This document shows, in pieces, positions 23,641-35,459 of a DNA stretch of 64,000 bases. Position 1 is the first letter of the stretch. Each line of letters begins with the position of its first letter. The translations under genes were made by a program, and so were the position numbers. The notes below the pieces were generated by a model, which was not told the origin of the DNA, did not search any database, and saw nothing but the letters and a program-made list of their open reading frames with translations. The stretch is from NCBI GenBank assembly GCA_963691815.1, contig OY829665.1, positions 23,599,906 to 23,663,905 on the forward strand, written 5' to 3'. The stretch comes from Echiichthys vipera. Lineage: Eukaryota > Chordata > Actinopteri > Perciformes > Trachinidae.

Positions 23641-25290
23641 CCTTCTGAAAGGTTGCTCAGAGTATTTGAAAGGGTAACCCCTTTACATAAAGGTGGTGAC
23701 CCCCAAGATATTAACAACTATAGACCCAATTCAATCATCCATAGTATAGCAAAAATATTTGAGAAACTTATTTTCAATCCATCATCCAATTATCTCAATG
23801 ATTACAATATTCTATCTCCACACCAATCTGGCTTTCAACCCAACTTCTCAACAACCACTGCTCTCACAAAATTCACCAATGAGTTATTATCCACCTTTGA
23901 TAATAATATGCCTACTGGTGCTATGTTCATTGATCCGTCAAAAGCTTTCGATGTGGTTGATCATTATTTTCTCCTGGACAAACTATATGCAATTGGTCTG
24001 TCAACAGAATCAATGTTATTTTTTAATTATTTTCTTCACAATAGAAGTCAGTGTGTCTCCTTTCAGAACAATCAGTCAGACTTTAAGTTACAAACAAAAG
24101 GTGTACCGCAAGGCTCATCTTTGGGTCCCCTCTTATTTTCCATTTTTTTGTTAATGATCTTCCATAAATCTGCTCCCACTGTCAAATTCATCTTTATGCT
24201 GAGGATACTGTAATCTACTCTTCCAAGCCTGAACTTCCACAAATACTCAATCTAATTTTAAATTAGTTTGAATGTGGTTTTCATCAAACAAGCTTCTCCT
24301 AAATAAGAAAAATTCTCATTGCATGTTTTTCAGTACTATATCTGGTCTACAATCTAATGAGTGGTCCTTAAAGTTTCTTGATGGAGCACCACTAGAAAAT
24401 GTAAATTAATTCAAATACCTGGGCCTTTTGTTTGACTCTCAGTTAAACCCCATATTGACTCATTTAAAAAGAAAATGTACTGCCATTTGAAAGTACTGTA
24501 TCATTCTGTTGATTGTTTTACACTACAAGTCCGGAAAATAATTATTACATGATTAATATTCCCCATTCTTGACTATGCAGATATTATCCATCAGAACACC
24601 ACAGATCAAATCTTCGTCCTCTTAGGGCGCACTCACACTGTCCTTCCACACTGCGACCCAGGCTTTAGGGTACTTGTCCCCCCTCCCTCTCCCCCCCCGC
24701 GCCCCAGCCCCGTTTGTACTCACACTGCCAGGGCCTCGGCCAATGCTTCTTGCTGTCCATACGTCATCACGCCGTAACATGTCACACGCATTGATCGCGT
24801 GTGTGGCTTTGTTTACAAATCTTTCCACATACCTCGGAGTTTTTGTGTGTCTTGTCGACTGTTTTTGAATATTTTCATCCGACCGATCTGCAGTAAACAC
24901 TCCACCTCCGCATCACACCAACATGAACCTTTCACCGCCATTGTTGTTGTTGTTAAATGTCCGCGCATGGTCCCTCCTTCTTTTTTCTATGTCCGAACAG
25001 GCGCACATACCGCTAACGCCGTAAGGCTCGTGCTCGTACACGTGCGCACGCTCGTGCTCGTACATGTGCAAACGGCTCTGCTAAAGCCCACCTCTTTCAA
25101 GCGGGCTGTGGGCGGTTGTTATGCGCGGAACGGGTGCTTAAAGGTACTAGGCTTTAGCTGAAAAAACGGTTTTGGCCCGGGACAGTACGACAGTGTGAGT
25201 GCGCCCTTACTGTGCTTTATAACAGCCTCTGTAGATTTGTTCTTTGATGTTCATACAGGACTCATCATTGTACTCTTTACGAATCTCTTG
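23641..25290 (+). pseudogene. Degenerate LINE reverse transcriptase with nested MITE
   Basis: The plus strand encodes TPLHKGGDPQDINNYRP, FEKLIFNPSSNYL, SPHQSGFQPNFSTTTAL, GAMFIDPSKAFDVVDH and KGVPQGSSLGPLLFS. These are RT motifs 1-5 of a CR1/Jockey-group LINE in order. The YADD block is frameshifted (LYAEDTVI-like near 24,195), and later pieces resemble FKYLGLLFDSQL and VLYNSLCRFVL...THHCTLYESL at 25,207-25,290. A PIF/Harbinger MITE interrupts the frame at 24,625-25,206. Inactive. Confidence 0.75.
24625..25206. mobile_element. PIF/Harbinger-type MITE, complete
   Basis: Inverted ends GGGCGCACTCACACTGTCC (left) and GGGCGCACTCACACTGTCG (right, read inward) match at 18 of 19 positions. They are flanked by TTA on both sides (24,622-24,624 and 25,207-25,209), the 3-bp TWA duplication of PIF/Harbinger. 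The 582 bp between has no transposase and includes GC-rich CTCGTGCTCGTAC repeats. It splits a LINE reading frame. Confidence 0.82.
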
Positions 25291-25455
25291 CCCGCTGTCC
25301 CTAGGCCCTGAACATGGCCTGTGTAGGATCATCAGCCAGGTTAACCAACCAGTTACCAACTCTGAGCAGAACAAAGAGAGATCTAATTCCTCCTTAGTCT
25401 AAGGTCCGTCCTTCTATTTACATGTCCGAACAGGTGGACATAACGCTACTGTAGG

Positions 25456-25487
<32 letters not shown>

Positions 25488-26015
25488 GCACGCTCGTGCT
25501 CTTACATGTGCAAACGACTCCGCTAAAGCCCACCTCTTTCAAGCGGGCCATGGACGGGCCCGCTGGCCGCAGTTATGCGCGGAACGGGTGCACTCACACT
25601 GCTTAAAGGTACTAGACTTTAGCTGAAAAAACGGTTTTGGCCCCGGCCAGAAGGACAGTGTGAGTACGCCCTAAGAGCACACATCCCGGACCAGAACCTT
25701 TTCTTCAACCAGCTTCCTTCACATTGACCAGCCACTGGCATCGGAACAACGTAACTTATCTTTCCCATCTCATGGACTGGTAACTAACCACAAACTGGGC
25801 ATTACTACATGTTATAAGACTGTATGAACGGCTAAGCATAGAAATGTAACTTTGTTATAACCTGAATTATAACTTCTGAGATGGTCAGCCTGCTGGCTTT
25901 TGGGTGGCTTAAATGTTCACACCTTCTCTGCAGGGGTCCAAGCCCCACACCTCTCCCCTTTGTTTAACACACACACACAGACACACAGACACAGACACAC
26001 ACACACATACACACA

Positions 26016-26055
<40 letters not shown>

Positions 26056-26561
26056 TTTGCTGTTAGCTTTAGTTCGTTTATTGTGTTTTGTTTGTTGCAT
26101 TTATTAATTTGTTAACAAATGTTTGTGTTTACCATATGTCTGTTTATTTAATAATAGACAAAGATGAATGAGCCAGCCTGTACTAAGAAAAGAACTTCTA
26201 AATCCTTCAACTAATTAAACTATTACATTTATCGGTGTTCAACCCTTCATTAGTAGTTTAATATATTTAATGAGACTTTAATATTAGTTGTCACTCCGGC
26301 TATGACGGTGTTGCCCCGAGGAACTCTGGTTTAACTAGAGTCATTTTTATTATTATCTTTGATAATTATTGGTGATAACTAATATTTACTTGAAAACGAT
26401 AACGATTTATTGAGAATACTCAATCTCATAATCTGAACGTGAGTAAAGTTTCTAATAAATTAAAGTTATTTATTTTTAGTCATTTTTATTTATTAATTTT
26501 CTTTTGCAAATATTTCATTTGATAGTCACACTTTTGATCCAATTAACCTAGAGTACCTACA
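25291..26561. repeat. Long dispersed repeat R2, copy 1 (inverted relative to 33.7 kb)
   Basis: Reverse complement of 33,690-34,505, apart from the MITE at 25,403-25,671 present only here. Shared blocks include CTGAACATGGCCT, AACCAGCTTCCTTC, GAACGGCTAAGCATAGAAAT, TTGTTATAACCTGAATTATA and CCACCCAAAAGCC (inverted). A (CA)n run at 25,967-26,052 matches a (GT)n run in the other copy. The sequence starts TGTCCCTAGG like an LTR, but no matching 3' end or target duplication was found. Confidence 0.7.
25403..25671. mobile_element. PIF/Harbinger-type MITE with a non-canonical left end
   Basis: Homologous to the right half (24,969-25,206) of the neighbouring MITE. It is flanked by TAA at 25,400-25,402 and 25,672-25,674. 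The second R2 copy is an empty site reading GTCTAAGAG. The right end is normal (GGGCGTACTCACACTGTCC inward) but the left end is the internal sequence GGTCCGTCC, not a canonical terminus. Confidence 0.78.
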
Positions 26562-26947
26562 CATCTTAGAATTAGATTTTTTATTTTACAGCCTTTGAAA
26601 TATTTTATATCCTTCTCCTAACTTTATCCCAGAGCTCTTTCTAAGCATCTTTCCAACCATGGTGAATCCTTTGTGTTACCATGCTGTACTAGGAGTGGAA
26701 TCCTCAAGGAACGGCTGATTTTATTCTGAAGACACCACAGTAGATGTCAGGTGGAGGCCAATTAACTTGGTGTGTAATCTGGAAGGTGATTGGTTATACC
26801 TGATAATGTTTATGATGGTTATTTTAAAGGGACCCATCACCTTTCCAACACTGTTTTTCTTGTTTTTCATTTTTTATTAATTTTCAGAAAATTTGAAAAA
26901 AAATAATTTAAATATTGTAAGGCAAAATGTTTAAATCAAGCTGGAAC

Positions 26948-27011
<64 letters not shown>

Positions 27012-27478
27012 GTATATATATATTTATGTATTATCATTTCAGGCTGTACAACAAAAAAAGTGACTGTTTCAAAGGGGTATCATGACTTTCTAAAGGCACT
27101 GTAGGTGATCATTGTGCCTAATGGAAGGGAATGGAATTTTAGGGGAAAAGGTTTGTCAGAGATAATGACAGATGACAGACAGGTGTGGCAAACAGGCTTG
27201 GTGAGTAGGCAGGGAGCAGGCAGACAAACAAACAAACAGACTTTGATTATTTTTTTGTATTTTATTCCAAACGTGTAAAACAAAAAAGATAAAACACAAA
27301 ACAGTAATGATGAAATGAGCTATAAACTTATACACAATCTCAACTGACGAATTATCATAGACCCAAATGAATTCTTATATAAGTATATACACATCTATTC
27401 ACTTATGCAAACATATACATTTTTCAAAGATAAAAAAAACATAAACATTCTAAATGTGTCCCAATTTACTTCCTGTTT
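26562..27478. other. Non-coding stretch with (TA)n
   Basis: Unassigned DNA with a 56-bp (TA)n tract at about 26,951-27,006. No gene recognised. Confidence 0.45.
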
Positions 27479-28395
27479 CATTTTTTTTTTATTAACCTTT
27501 ATTTATACAGGTAAAATCTCATTGAGACCCAGGGTCTCATTTGCAAGAGAGACCTGTTCAGGTCGGCAGCAGCAAAACACAAGGTTATGACTAACTGAAC
27601 ATACAGGAGGCACAACACAGAACACAAACAGTAAAACAGTAAAAAATTACAGTACAAACTCAGAAGAACAAGATAAGCTCAAGTTAAGTTATGTACAAGT
27701 GCAGACCCCCACAGACTGTCTCAACAGCCTTCCTACAAGCAGTTTGAAGTCCCCTAAAGAAGTAAAGCTGGACAGCTTCAGCCTCTGCTGGAGCTGGTTC
27801 CAGGTCGCAGGCGCAGCGTGGGAAATTGCCTTCTTGCCAAGCTCAGTACGGACTGACGGGACGGAAAACGAGATGTAGTCTAGGGACCGGAGGCTGCGAT
27901 CAGATTGATTCTGTACCAGATACATTGACAAATAAGAGGGGAGCAGTCCGATACTGGATTTATAGACAAATAAATACCAGTGAGTGGTTCTGCGCATGGA
28001 GAGTGAAGACCAGTTTGTGAGAGAGTACGATGTACAGTGATGTGTGAGGGGTTTACAGCCAGTTATGAATCTCAAGGCCCCGTGATATGCGGCATCCAGC
28101 AGTTGCAGGGAGTGAGCAGAGGCATTTATATTTACAACATCCCGATAATCCAGGAGTGACAAGAAAGTGGCCGCAACAATACGTTTTCTGGCTCTAAAAG
28201 AGAAACAGGCTCTATTTCTAAAGAAAAACCCAGGCTTTAACCTCAATTTCTTCAGTAACTGGTCAACATGACATTTAAAAGAAAGGCTATCATCCACTGT
28301 GATGCCTAGATATTTGTAAGTGGCCACAGACTCAATGGGGATACCCTGAGCAGACGTAATTCCGGGTAGAACAGCATTATTAGAAAAGAACAACT
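27479..28395 (-). pseudogene. 5'-truncated LINE, C-terminal reverse transcriptase
   Basis: A single open frame of 234 residues (28,393-27,689) lacks a start and the catalytic core. It contains YKYLGITVDDSLSFKCHVD, FLSLLDYRDVVN, YHGALRFITG, THHCTSYSLTNWSSL and ATWNQLQQRLKL, the thumb and C-terminal region of a CR1/Jockey-group ORF2. Downstream (to lower coordinates) is a 3' UTR with a GAGACCCTGGGTCTCA motif, TTTATACAGG inverted, and an A-rich tail at 27,481-27,492. The frame is uninterrupted, so insertion may be fairly recent. Confidence 0.8.
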
Positions 28396-28925
28396 GTTGC
28401 AGTGTATGTGAATGATATCAGCTCGCATGAAATAAACAAAGACCAAGGCTGTTACCTAACAATGGAATTACATTAAAAAGCCCTTATGCAGTTAAATTTT
28501 GTGTACCACACGACGAAAGCAGAAACGTGCGGCTGTGCCTGTCGGGATTGTGGAAGAAAATATGATTGCGAAAGTGAATAACAGGCCGAGGTCACCGTGT
28601 ACTGGGGACATAGGCCTGATAAGCACATTCTGTTTAGAAAACAATTTAACTGTATTTGGGCATGATGACGTCTGGACACAAAGTAGACGCCACTGATTGT
28701 AAATGTACTGAGTGTGCATTGGAAAGACCTCATGGGGCGTGTAAACTTTGTCAGCACGCAGACCTTGGTATAAGACAGGAAGTTCTGTTAAGAGACACAT
28801 GGAATTTAGGAATTTGGTATTGTGGATCTTGGAACTCTGTGATGAGTGTATCAAACCTTGATTCAATAAATTCTCCTTGATGGCTGTGAGACCTGTCTGT
28901 CAGACTCTTTCTTGTAGACATTTCT
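28396..28925 (+). repeat. Possible solo LTR
   Basis: An AATAAA at about 28,866-28,871 is followed by TCTCCTTGATGGCTGTGAG, then CTGTCTGTCAGACTC and an ACA end near 28,921, resembling the R-U5 end of a retroviral-type LTR. I could not find a convincing TG start or flanking target duplication. Unclassified otherwise. Confidence 0.35.
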
Positions 28926-29223
28926 ATTTTTATAAGCCAGCCAAGTCCCTCGATGAGCACATAAAATCTTCAACTGAAAAAAGAAGTAATCAAATTTTAA
29001 AATATATATGAAAGTGGAAGAGAATGAATCAAGAACTGACAAAAAATTATATTAAATGTACAAAAGAAAACATTTCTACTTAGTTTGAAAACATTGTTTT
29101 ATTTTTAGTTTAAGATCAGAACTTGAACTCTCAGCTTCCAATTTTAACCCCCTCCAATTACAACTTTCTTCTTCTGCTATTTGGCTCCATAGCTTGTCAG
29201 CTAAAATGTACTGTGGATAGAAG

Positions 29224-30249
29224 TAGAGATGTCACGATACCAAAAATTCCGTGGTCTGTGCCAATACCAGGGAAATTACACGATTATCGATGCCAATTAG
29301 ATACCATGGTAAAAAAAAAGATTTTTCTAAGATCCCATTCACTTAAACATGAACTTCTTTATTAGCAAATTTGCAAAAAAAATGAAATGCCATTTATTTA
29401 ACATACATACAAAATATAACGGAATTAGGATGCATACACAGAGAATGCACACATTGGCTGGCACGCGGCGCACGCACACACACAAACACACATTATTAAC
29501 AGTAGATGCAGTCATTCTTACAGACATGGTGGTGGCATTTGCAAAAGTATTTAGTATTTAGTTGATTAGACCGACTGGAATGTAAAGAGGTGTGCTAACT
29601 GATTAGCAGATGCTGCATTACTACGAGGTAAAGGCTAACGTTAAACCTACGGCATATAGTTATATTACATAACATAAGACATTAATGCAACAGGTGTGTC
29701 CACAAGCCATCCAAACATCATGTATGTACCGTAGCTGTCCCTGTGAATGCCTCCTTGTTTAGTTTGTCATCACTATGTTAAACATAACTTTACCTATCTT
29801 ATCAGTCTTGATAGTTTTGTTTGAGGAAATGTATCAGTTTGAACGCTGCTTGTTGTTTCAGTTTAAGCTAAAATTGAAGCACTTCCTCCCTTGGTCTGAA
29901 GGCCACGGTAGCATTGTCCGCATAGTGGCTTCAGTGGATTGAAAGTACATGCAAAGTACTTCCATACACGACTCTTGGTGCCTTCTTTATCAACGAGACC
30001 GGGCAAAGTGATTGCTGTAGTTCACTTCCACATGGGGTTTGTTATGCCATGTGAGTTCCACTTCTTTGTGACCTCCTACTTCTGAATCCAAGTATGACTG
30101 GAACACTCTATGCTGCCGCCACTAGTTCAGGACAAGACACAGCACTGAAACTTCAAGTACCTCGGTGCCTCAAAAAAACAGGCAACGTCTGTGTTTTTTT
30201 ATTTTAGAACCGAAAGGTATTGCCATTATTGGTTCTCGTGACACCCCTA
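29224..30249. mobile_element. hAT-type non-autonomous transposon
   Basis: Left end TAGAGATGTCACGATACC and right end, read inward, TAGGGGTGTCACGAGAACC form imperfect inverted repeats. The 8-bp flanks GATAGAAG (29,216-29,223) and GATTGAAC (30,250-30,257) agree at six of eight positions, as expected for an aged 8-bp hAT duplication. No transposase frame is present in the 1.03 kb. Confidence 0.78.
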
Positions 30250-30484
30250 GATTGAACAAATAATCACCTATACCTTTATATTGTGTTCTTTTATCCATTT
30301 CCACTTCTTCCACTGCCACTCCTAAAGTTTTTTAAAGCAGTCATGATGATTTTTTGCAGCATGCCAGTAACCATGGATGTAGTAACAGAACTAGACTAAC
30401 CAGTAGACTCAACATCACGCTGCTCCACAGGGCTGGTAAGTCCCACCCCTGTAATACGGCTTCTGGTACACCCCATGGTACCTC

Positions 30485-30995
30485 AGTCTATGGAAATTGA
30501 ACAACTGTTTTCTGGTCCCAGTCAGTATCTGTCCTTGATTACACATATGATGTTTGATGAATTCAATGAAAATATTTAATGTTAAGAGTTTGACAGATTT
30601 GATGAGACTGTTCAGTGAAAGGCTCTGGAAAAAGTGTTATGGGCAGACGGGAATCGAAAGGAAAAAGACCTGTTCTTGCTGGAATGTGGAAATTCTGGCA
30701 CCAAACACACTGGCATCTTGATCTCAATCTTGGCAGAAGACGCAGCAGCAGCTCTCAGAGTAGAGAAGTGGAGGGAAAGCGTGATGACGTGACGTCACAT
30801 AGGCGACATGAAATGTTGTCATTCTCATCACACTTTTTCCAGAGCCTTTCAATCAACAATCTTACAATAAACTGTCAACATAAAAAAATATATAATTTAA
30901 TTCTGCAAACATCATATGTGTAATTTAGAACAGATAATAACTGGGACCAGAAAATAATTGTTGCATTTCAATAGACACCAATGTAAATTTTTCAG
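30485..30995. repeat. Fold-back repeat R3, copy 1
   Basis: Two arms of about 170 bp (30,485-30,655 and 30,825-30,995) are inverted copies sharing TTTCTGGTCCCAGT, TACACATATGATGTTTG, TTGACAG and GAAAGGCTCTGGAAAAAGTG. The loop contains ACCTGTTCTTGCTGGAA. Related arms and loop occur at 56,440-57,005, next to a piggyBac transposase relic. MITE-like; target duplication not resolved. Confidence 0.72.
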
Positions 30996-31009
30996 GAGCT
31001 GAGGTCCAA

Positions 31010-31095
31010 TAGTTTGTACCTTATTTGTTGAATGCACTTATTGGAAGTCGCTTTGGACAAAAGCGTCAGCTAAATGTAGTGTGATGTAATCACAG
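31010..31095 (+). repeat. SINE/LINE 3' tail (GTCGCTTTGGACAAAAGCGT type)
   Basis: AAGTCGCTTTGGACAAAAGC followed by GTCAGCTAAATG and a GTGATGTAAT tail is the widespread 3' end shared by fish L2-like LINEs and their dependent SINEs. Only the tail is preserved. Confidence 0.7.
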
Positions 31096-31849
31096 CACTC
31101 TTTCATTCTTATACCTCTTTTTAGGGCCAGATGAACTGATGACAGTGTCAGGGAGGGACCTATTGTTTTTCCAATGATTATTATTAGGACCTGAGCACCA
31201 ACTACATCATTAGTTTTAAGTGCGACAAGTTACGTTTGCCATAAAACAGGCAGTTGTTGTAACTTGAGCATACATTATCCAATCTGCACCAAATTTTTCA
31301 TGCATGACAAGAGTCATGCCCTGACCTCACCTACGTCTCAAAATTGACTCACAGTGACAGCAACCCCTGTTGTAAGAATGAAAAATGACAAACATCATCC
31401 AATTTACATTCAATTTCCATATTTGGTCTCGCACTTCATGTAGGGAAACTTAAGGCATGTTTTGTACATGTTGCGTAATGGCGTGGCAGCCATTTTGTGA
31501 TTCTCGCCATGCAACTGGAAGTCACTCTAACTTCAACATGCATTGTCTAAACCGCACCAAATTTCCCAGACATGATGAGAATTCAATGGGGTCCAATGGG
31601 GTATACCGGAAGCCGTATTTCAGGGGCAGGACTTACCAGCTCTAAAACGACAAGAAGCTTACTTTTACCCACAATGCTGCAGCATTACCATGACTACACA
31701 CTGAGTTGAGACAGAGAGGAGTGTATAGGAGTGAGCAACACAGGAGGTCACACTGATTGTGTGGCCCCCCTATTTTGACCCTAAACAACTGCATGGAGCG
31801 TTTATGCAAGTGGCAGGCCCTGCCCAAACAGAGTTCCCTTGCCCCGGGC
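31096..31849. other. Non-coding repeat debris
   Basis: 31,585-31,640 repeats a segment also found at 57,020-57,065 (GGGGTMTACCRGAAGC, TATTTCAGGGGCAGG), so part of this stretch is piggyBac-associated sequence. No gene recognised. Confidence 0.45.
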
Positions 31850-31985
31850 AAGCCTTAATATGGAGCCGTGACAGGTGTCAAAAGCTTTCTTTAGATCTAT
31901 AAATAGGCTACTCCCACTGCATACTTGTTCGTCTTTGAAAAGCACCAGAGATGTTGATCTTTCCATTTAGAATGTCAGTCAGTAA
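31850..31985 (-). pseudogene. Small LINE reverse transcriptase fragment
   Basis: The minus strand encodes LVLFKDEQVCSGSSLFIDLK followed by KAFDTCHGS. The core LFIDLKKAFDT matches RT motif 3 with its catalytic aspartate. Too short to classify. Confidence 0.55.
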
Positions 31986-32099
31986 GTTTATTTACAGCAG
32001 ATTAATTATCAGCAATGAAATAGAATGACAAGTAAAACTAGTTTTAGAGCTGGAAGAGGAACACTGTTGTAAACCATGGCACGGTACTCCTGTGACTGT

Positions 32100-33540
32100 T
32101 GTGCAGAGAAACCGGGGGTTCCGGTATTTTGTTTTACTGTCCGTGTATCTTTTGGGTCTGTGTATTATGATAACAAAAATGAAAATCACTAGAAGAAAAA
32201 CGACTGTTTTCATATTCTCCGACGGGACGTTTTCATTTCCACAGTAAAGCCGCTGCAAGGACGGTGCTGTGTCCGAGAGGGATTAATGCTCCTTCTGCTT
32301 TTATATTTTAACTTGTGACAACACATGGTTAAGGTCCCTAGGGATTTGACTGTTGGGAGTTGTGACTGGTTTTGTTCAAAAGTCCTGTATGTATATTTAT
32401 AGCCTATTGTTGTTGAAATGCTACCTTGTTGTTGTTGCCATACCTACGGTAAACCTTCAGCTAACGTTAGTGACAGAGTACCCTTATTATTATTATATGG
32501 ATAAAATACAGAACGACAACCCATAATACTTTATTCATATACTAAGAGCTATAATTAACGTTAGATAAGACCACAGAAGCTGCCTTAGCTTATATTAGCT
32601 TAGCTGTAATCTTCCAAACAACAATAAGCCATGAAATCAAGCATTTCAGAACAAAACCTATTTCAAACAGAAATACACACGTTAGACCCATAACATAGGT
32701 GTTATGACAAGTTATTTTGTCAAAGTAGGATGGCTGTTAATCTACAGTATGTCACTGTATAACCAGTGGCCGTTCGCTGGTATGGTCCCTATCCGGACAC
32801 ATCCTGTCTGGTGCAGTTTCCGGTCTTTTCTTGGTGCTTTTAGAATTTATTTACACACTTCTAAGAATCTCCAAGTGATATTTCATATTTGTACATAGAC
32901 ATTTATACGTCTAATTAATGGAGAAAGTGATTTTGATGAGAGAAAGCAGTAAGAACAATTGGGCGACGCTCAGCCTGAGCAGCTCAGGTGGTGGTTTACA
33001 TTAAAATTAAGAGGATTTAACGGTGTATTTTGGAGCTGTTTAAGCACATAATATATTGTGAGCGACTTAAGTATGTTCCTGAATGTGTTGACAGAACCAA
33101 CGACCAGCAGCTCCCAGTGTTTACGGCGAGGAGATCAGGTTGTCCAAGTAGGGCCATAGGTAGCACACGGCTAATGTTAATTCACCGGTGTCAGCGTCCT
33201 TTTGAACTGTTAACACAAAGCTAAATTGGGCTGTTAAAACAACAGCACTATTTGGTTGCACTAGTTGGACAAAATCAAAATCACAACTCCCAACAGTGAA
33301 ACCCCTCAGGACCTGAACCATGTGTTGTCACAAGTTCAAATATCAAGGAAGAAGCCGAAATCCCTCTCTATCACACAGCACCGTCCTCCCAGCTCCTTTA
33401 CTGTGGAAATGAAAACTTCCGGTTGGAGAATATAAAAAAAGTATTTTTTTTTATTCAAGTGATTTAAATTTTTGTTATCATAATACACAGACTCAAAAGA
33501 TACATAGAGTGTAAAACAAAACACTGGAGGAGAAAAAAAA
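32100..33540. repeat. Long inverted repeat (fold-back) with ~280-bp arms
   Basis: Arms at about 32,110-32,390 and 33,245-33,530 are reverse complements at roughly 80% identity by eye. Shared blocks include GTGTATTATGATAACAAAAA, TTTTCATTTCCACAGTAAAG, ACGGTGCTGTGT, CTTGTGACAACACATGGTT and CTGTTGGGAGTTGTGA. About 850 bp of unique non-coding sequence separates them. A Foldback- or MITE-type element is likely; I found no transposase and no clear target duplication. Confidence 0.75.
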
Positions 33541-33689
33541 AACACTGCTTTTGTGTCTTTGAATTTTATACATTTTCGACTCTTTTCTAGTCGATTTGCT
33601 AGTTTTTAAATTTCTATTTTCTCGAAAATATTACCCCCCTTCCGTATTTATTTATTTATTTCATATTTGGCCCTCATAGACCGTCGTAG

Positions 33690-34505
33690 GTATAGGTACT
33701 CTAGGTTAATTGGATCACAAGTGTGACTATCAAATGAAATATTTGAAAAAGAAAATTAATAAAGAATAATTACTAAGAATTAATAACTTTAATTTAATAA
33801 AAACGTCACACGGAGAACCAATTAAATGTAGGGCCTTGACTCACGTTCAGATTATGAGATTGAGTATTCTCAATAAACTTATCGTTAATCAAGTAAATAT
33901 TAGTTATCACCAATAATTATCAAAGATAATAATTAAATTAATAAATAAACAGACATATGGTAAACACAAACATTTATTAACAAATGAATAAATGCAACAA
34001 ACAAAACACAATAACTAACTAAAGCTAACAGCAAAAGTGTGTTTGTGTGTGTGTGTGTGTGCGTGCGTGCATGCGTGTGTGTGTGTGTGCATGAAACAAG
34101 GAGGAGAGGTGTGGGGCTAGGACCCCGGTAGAGATGGTGTGAACATTTAAGCCACCCAAAAGCCAGCAGGCTGAAGATCTCAGAAGTTATAATTCAGGTT
34201 ATAACAAAGTTACATTTCTATGCTTAGCCGTTCATAAAGTCTTATAACGAGTAGAAACGCCTAGTTGGTGATTAGTTACCGGTCCATGAGATGGGAAACA
34301 TAAGTTGCATTGCTTCGATGCCAGTGGCTGGTCCTTGGGAAGGAAGCTGGTTGAAGAAAAGGTTCTTGTCCTGTTGTTAGCTCTTAGACAAAAGAGGAAT
34401 CAGATCACTCTTTGTTCTACTCAGTTGGGTTGGTAACCGGTCGGTTAACCTGACTGATGATCCTACTTCATATAGGCCATGTTCAGGACCTAGGGACAGT
34501 GGGCA
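33690..34505. repeat. Long dispersed repeat R2, copy 2
   Basis: Inverted partner of 25,291-26,561. It lacks the MITE and so shows the pre-insertion sequence. A (GT)n/(GTGC)n run lies at 34,040-34,092. Sequence from 34,505 to about 34,930 may belong to the same element but has no counterpart at 25 kb. It includes three tandem copies of a 15-bp AAGAAAGAGAGTCC-like unit at 34,550-34,590. Confidence 0.7.
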
Positions 34506-35037
34506 GCTGGTCCCTGGATCCAGCAGGAGAGCGTCAAGTTGAGTGAATCCAAGAAAAGAGAGTCCAAGAAAGAGAGTCCAAGAAAGAGAGTGAGCAGGAG
34601 GTGTCCTACAGTTTTATAGACCTGATGGTGATGTCATCACCAGAGGTCAGGTCAGCCAATGGACTGACAGTTTGGGGTCCCTTGGAGAGTTCACACCTGG
34701 GTGTGACCTGTGGGGGAGAGTTGCATGGCAGGCCTTTGTTTTTGACCATGCGCTAAGGACAAAGGCTACCAGGCTTTTGGGCCTAGTCTTTCCCTTTGTT
34801 TGAGCAGGCTGAGGCCTTCTCATAATCAAACTGAAAGTTCCCGTCAATCCAGAAATGAACAATCATCTTTGGGATGCCGGTTGCACCTACATAGGTGGAA
34901 CATTATAAGTGAGGGATCTGGGAATTCTCCCCCAGAAATTTTGAATGCGCCAATCACTTAATTTCCTGCATTCTGGTTAATTTGTGGAACAATTTCTGCC
35001 TTTTCTGCATAAATTCATGGTAAAATTATTTATTTTA

Positions 35038-35038
35038 A

Positions 35039-35072
<34 letters not shown>

Positions 35073-35125
35073 TTATTATTATTGGTATAATTATTATTAT
35101 TATTATTATTATTATTTATTATTCT
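35038..35125. repeat. (ATT)n microsatellite
   Basis: Trinucleotide ATT/TTA array of about 85 bp with two interruptions. Confidence 0.92.
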
Positions 35126-35459
35126 CCTGTGTTCAAAACTCTTTGCATATTCAAAGCATCACGTGTAAATCAGACAAGTAAAAAGTACAATATTTATCTC
35201 GAGATGTGAAGTGTACATATTTTACTATTACTTATTATTCAATTTTTTATTTTACATATTTTACATTTGCTTAGAACCTTGAATTTGTCCATAATTCAGT
35301 ACATGAATAAATGTAGATTCCACTACTGCAATGTACTACTTCACTACTTGCGCTCTTCCTACAACCTTGTCACCTCCCCGACCACCATCTCCTTCCTCTC
35401 TTTGCGGTTGGCCTTGGACCAGAACCGTGGTGCTTCTCCCCACCCTAGGCCTGCCCTTC

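Noticed and set aside
24674..25161. Open frames on the plus strand within the MITE (64 and 120 codons)
   Set aside because: They span GC-rich repeats of a non-autonomous element bounded by inverted ends; no domain is visible.
25291..26561. Complete solo LTR
   Set aside because: A TG start is present but no CA end with a 4-6-bp target duplication could be found at either copy.
30615..30923. 102-codon open frame on the plus strand
   Set aside because: Lies across the loop and arm of a fold-back repeat whose other copy does not keep the frame.
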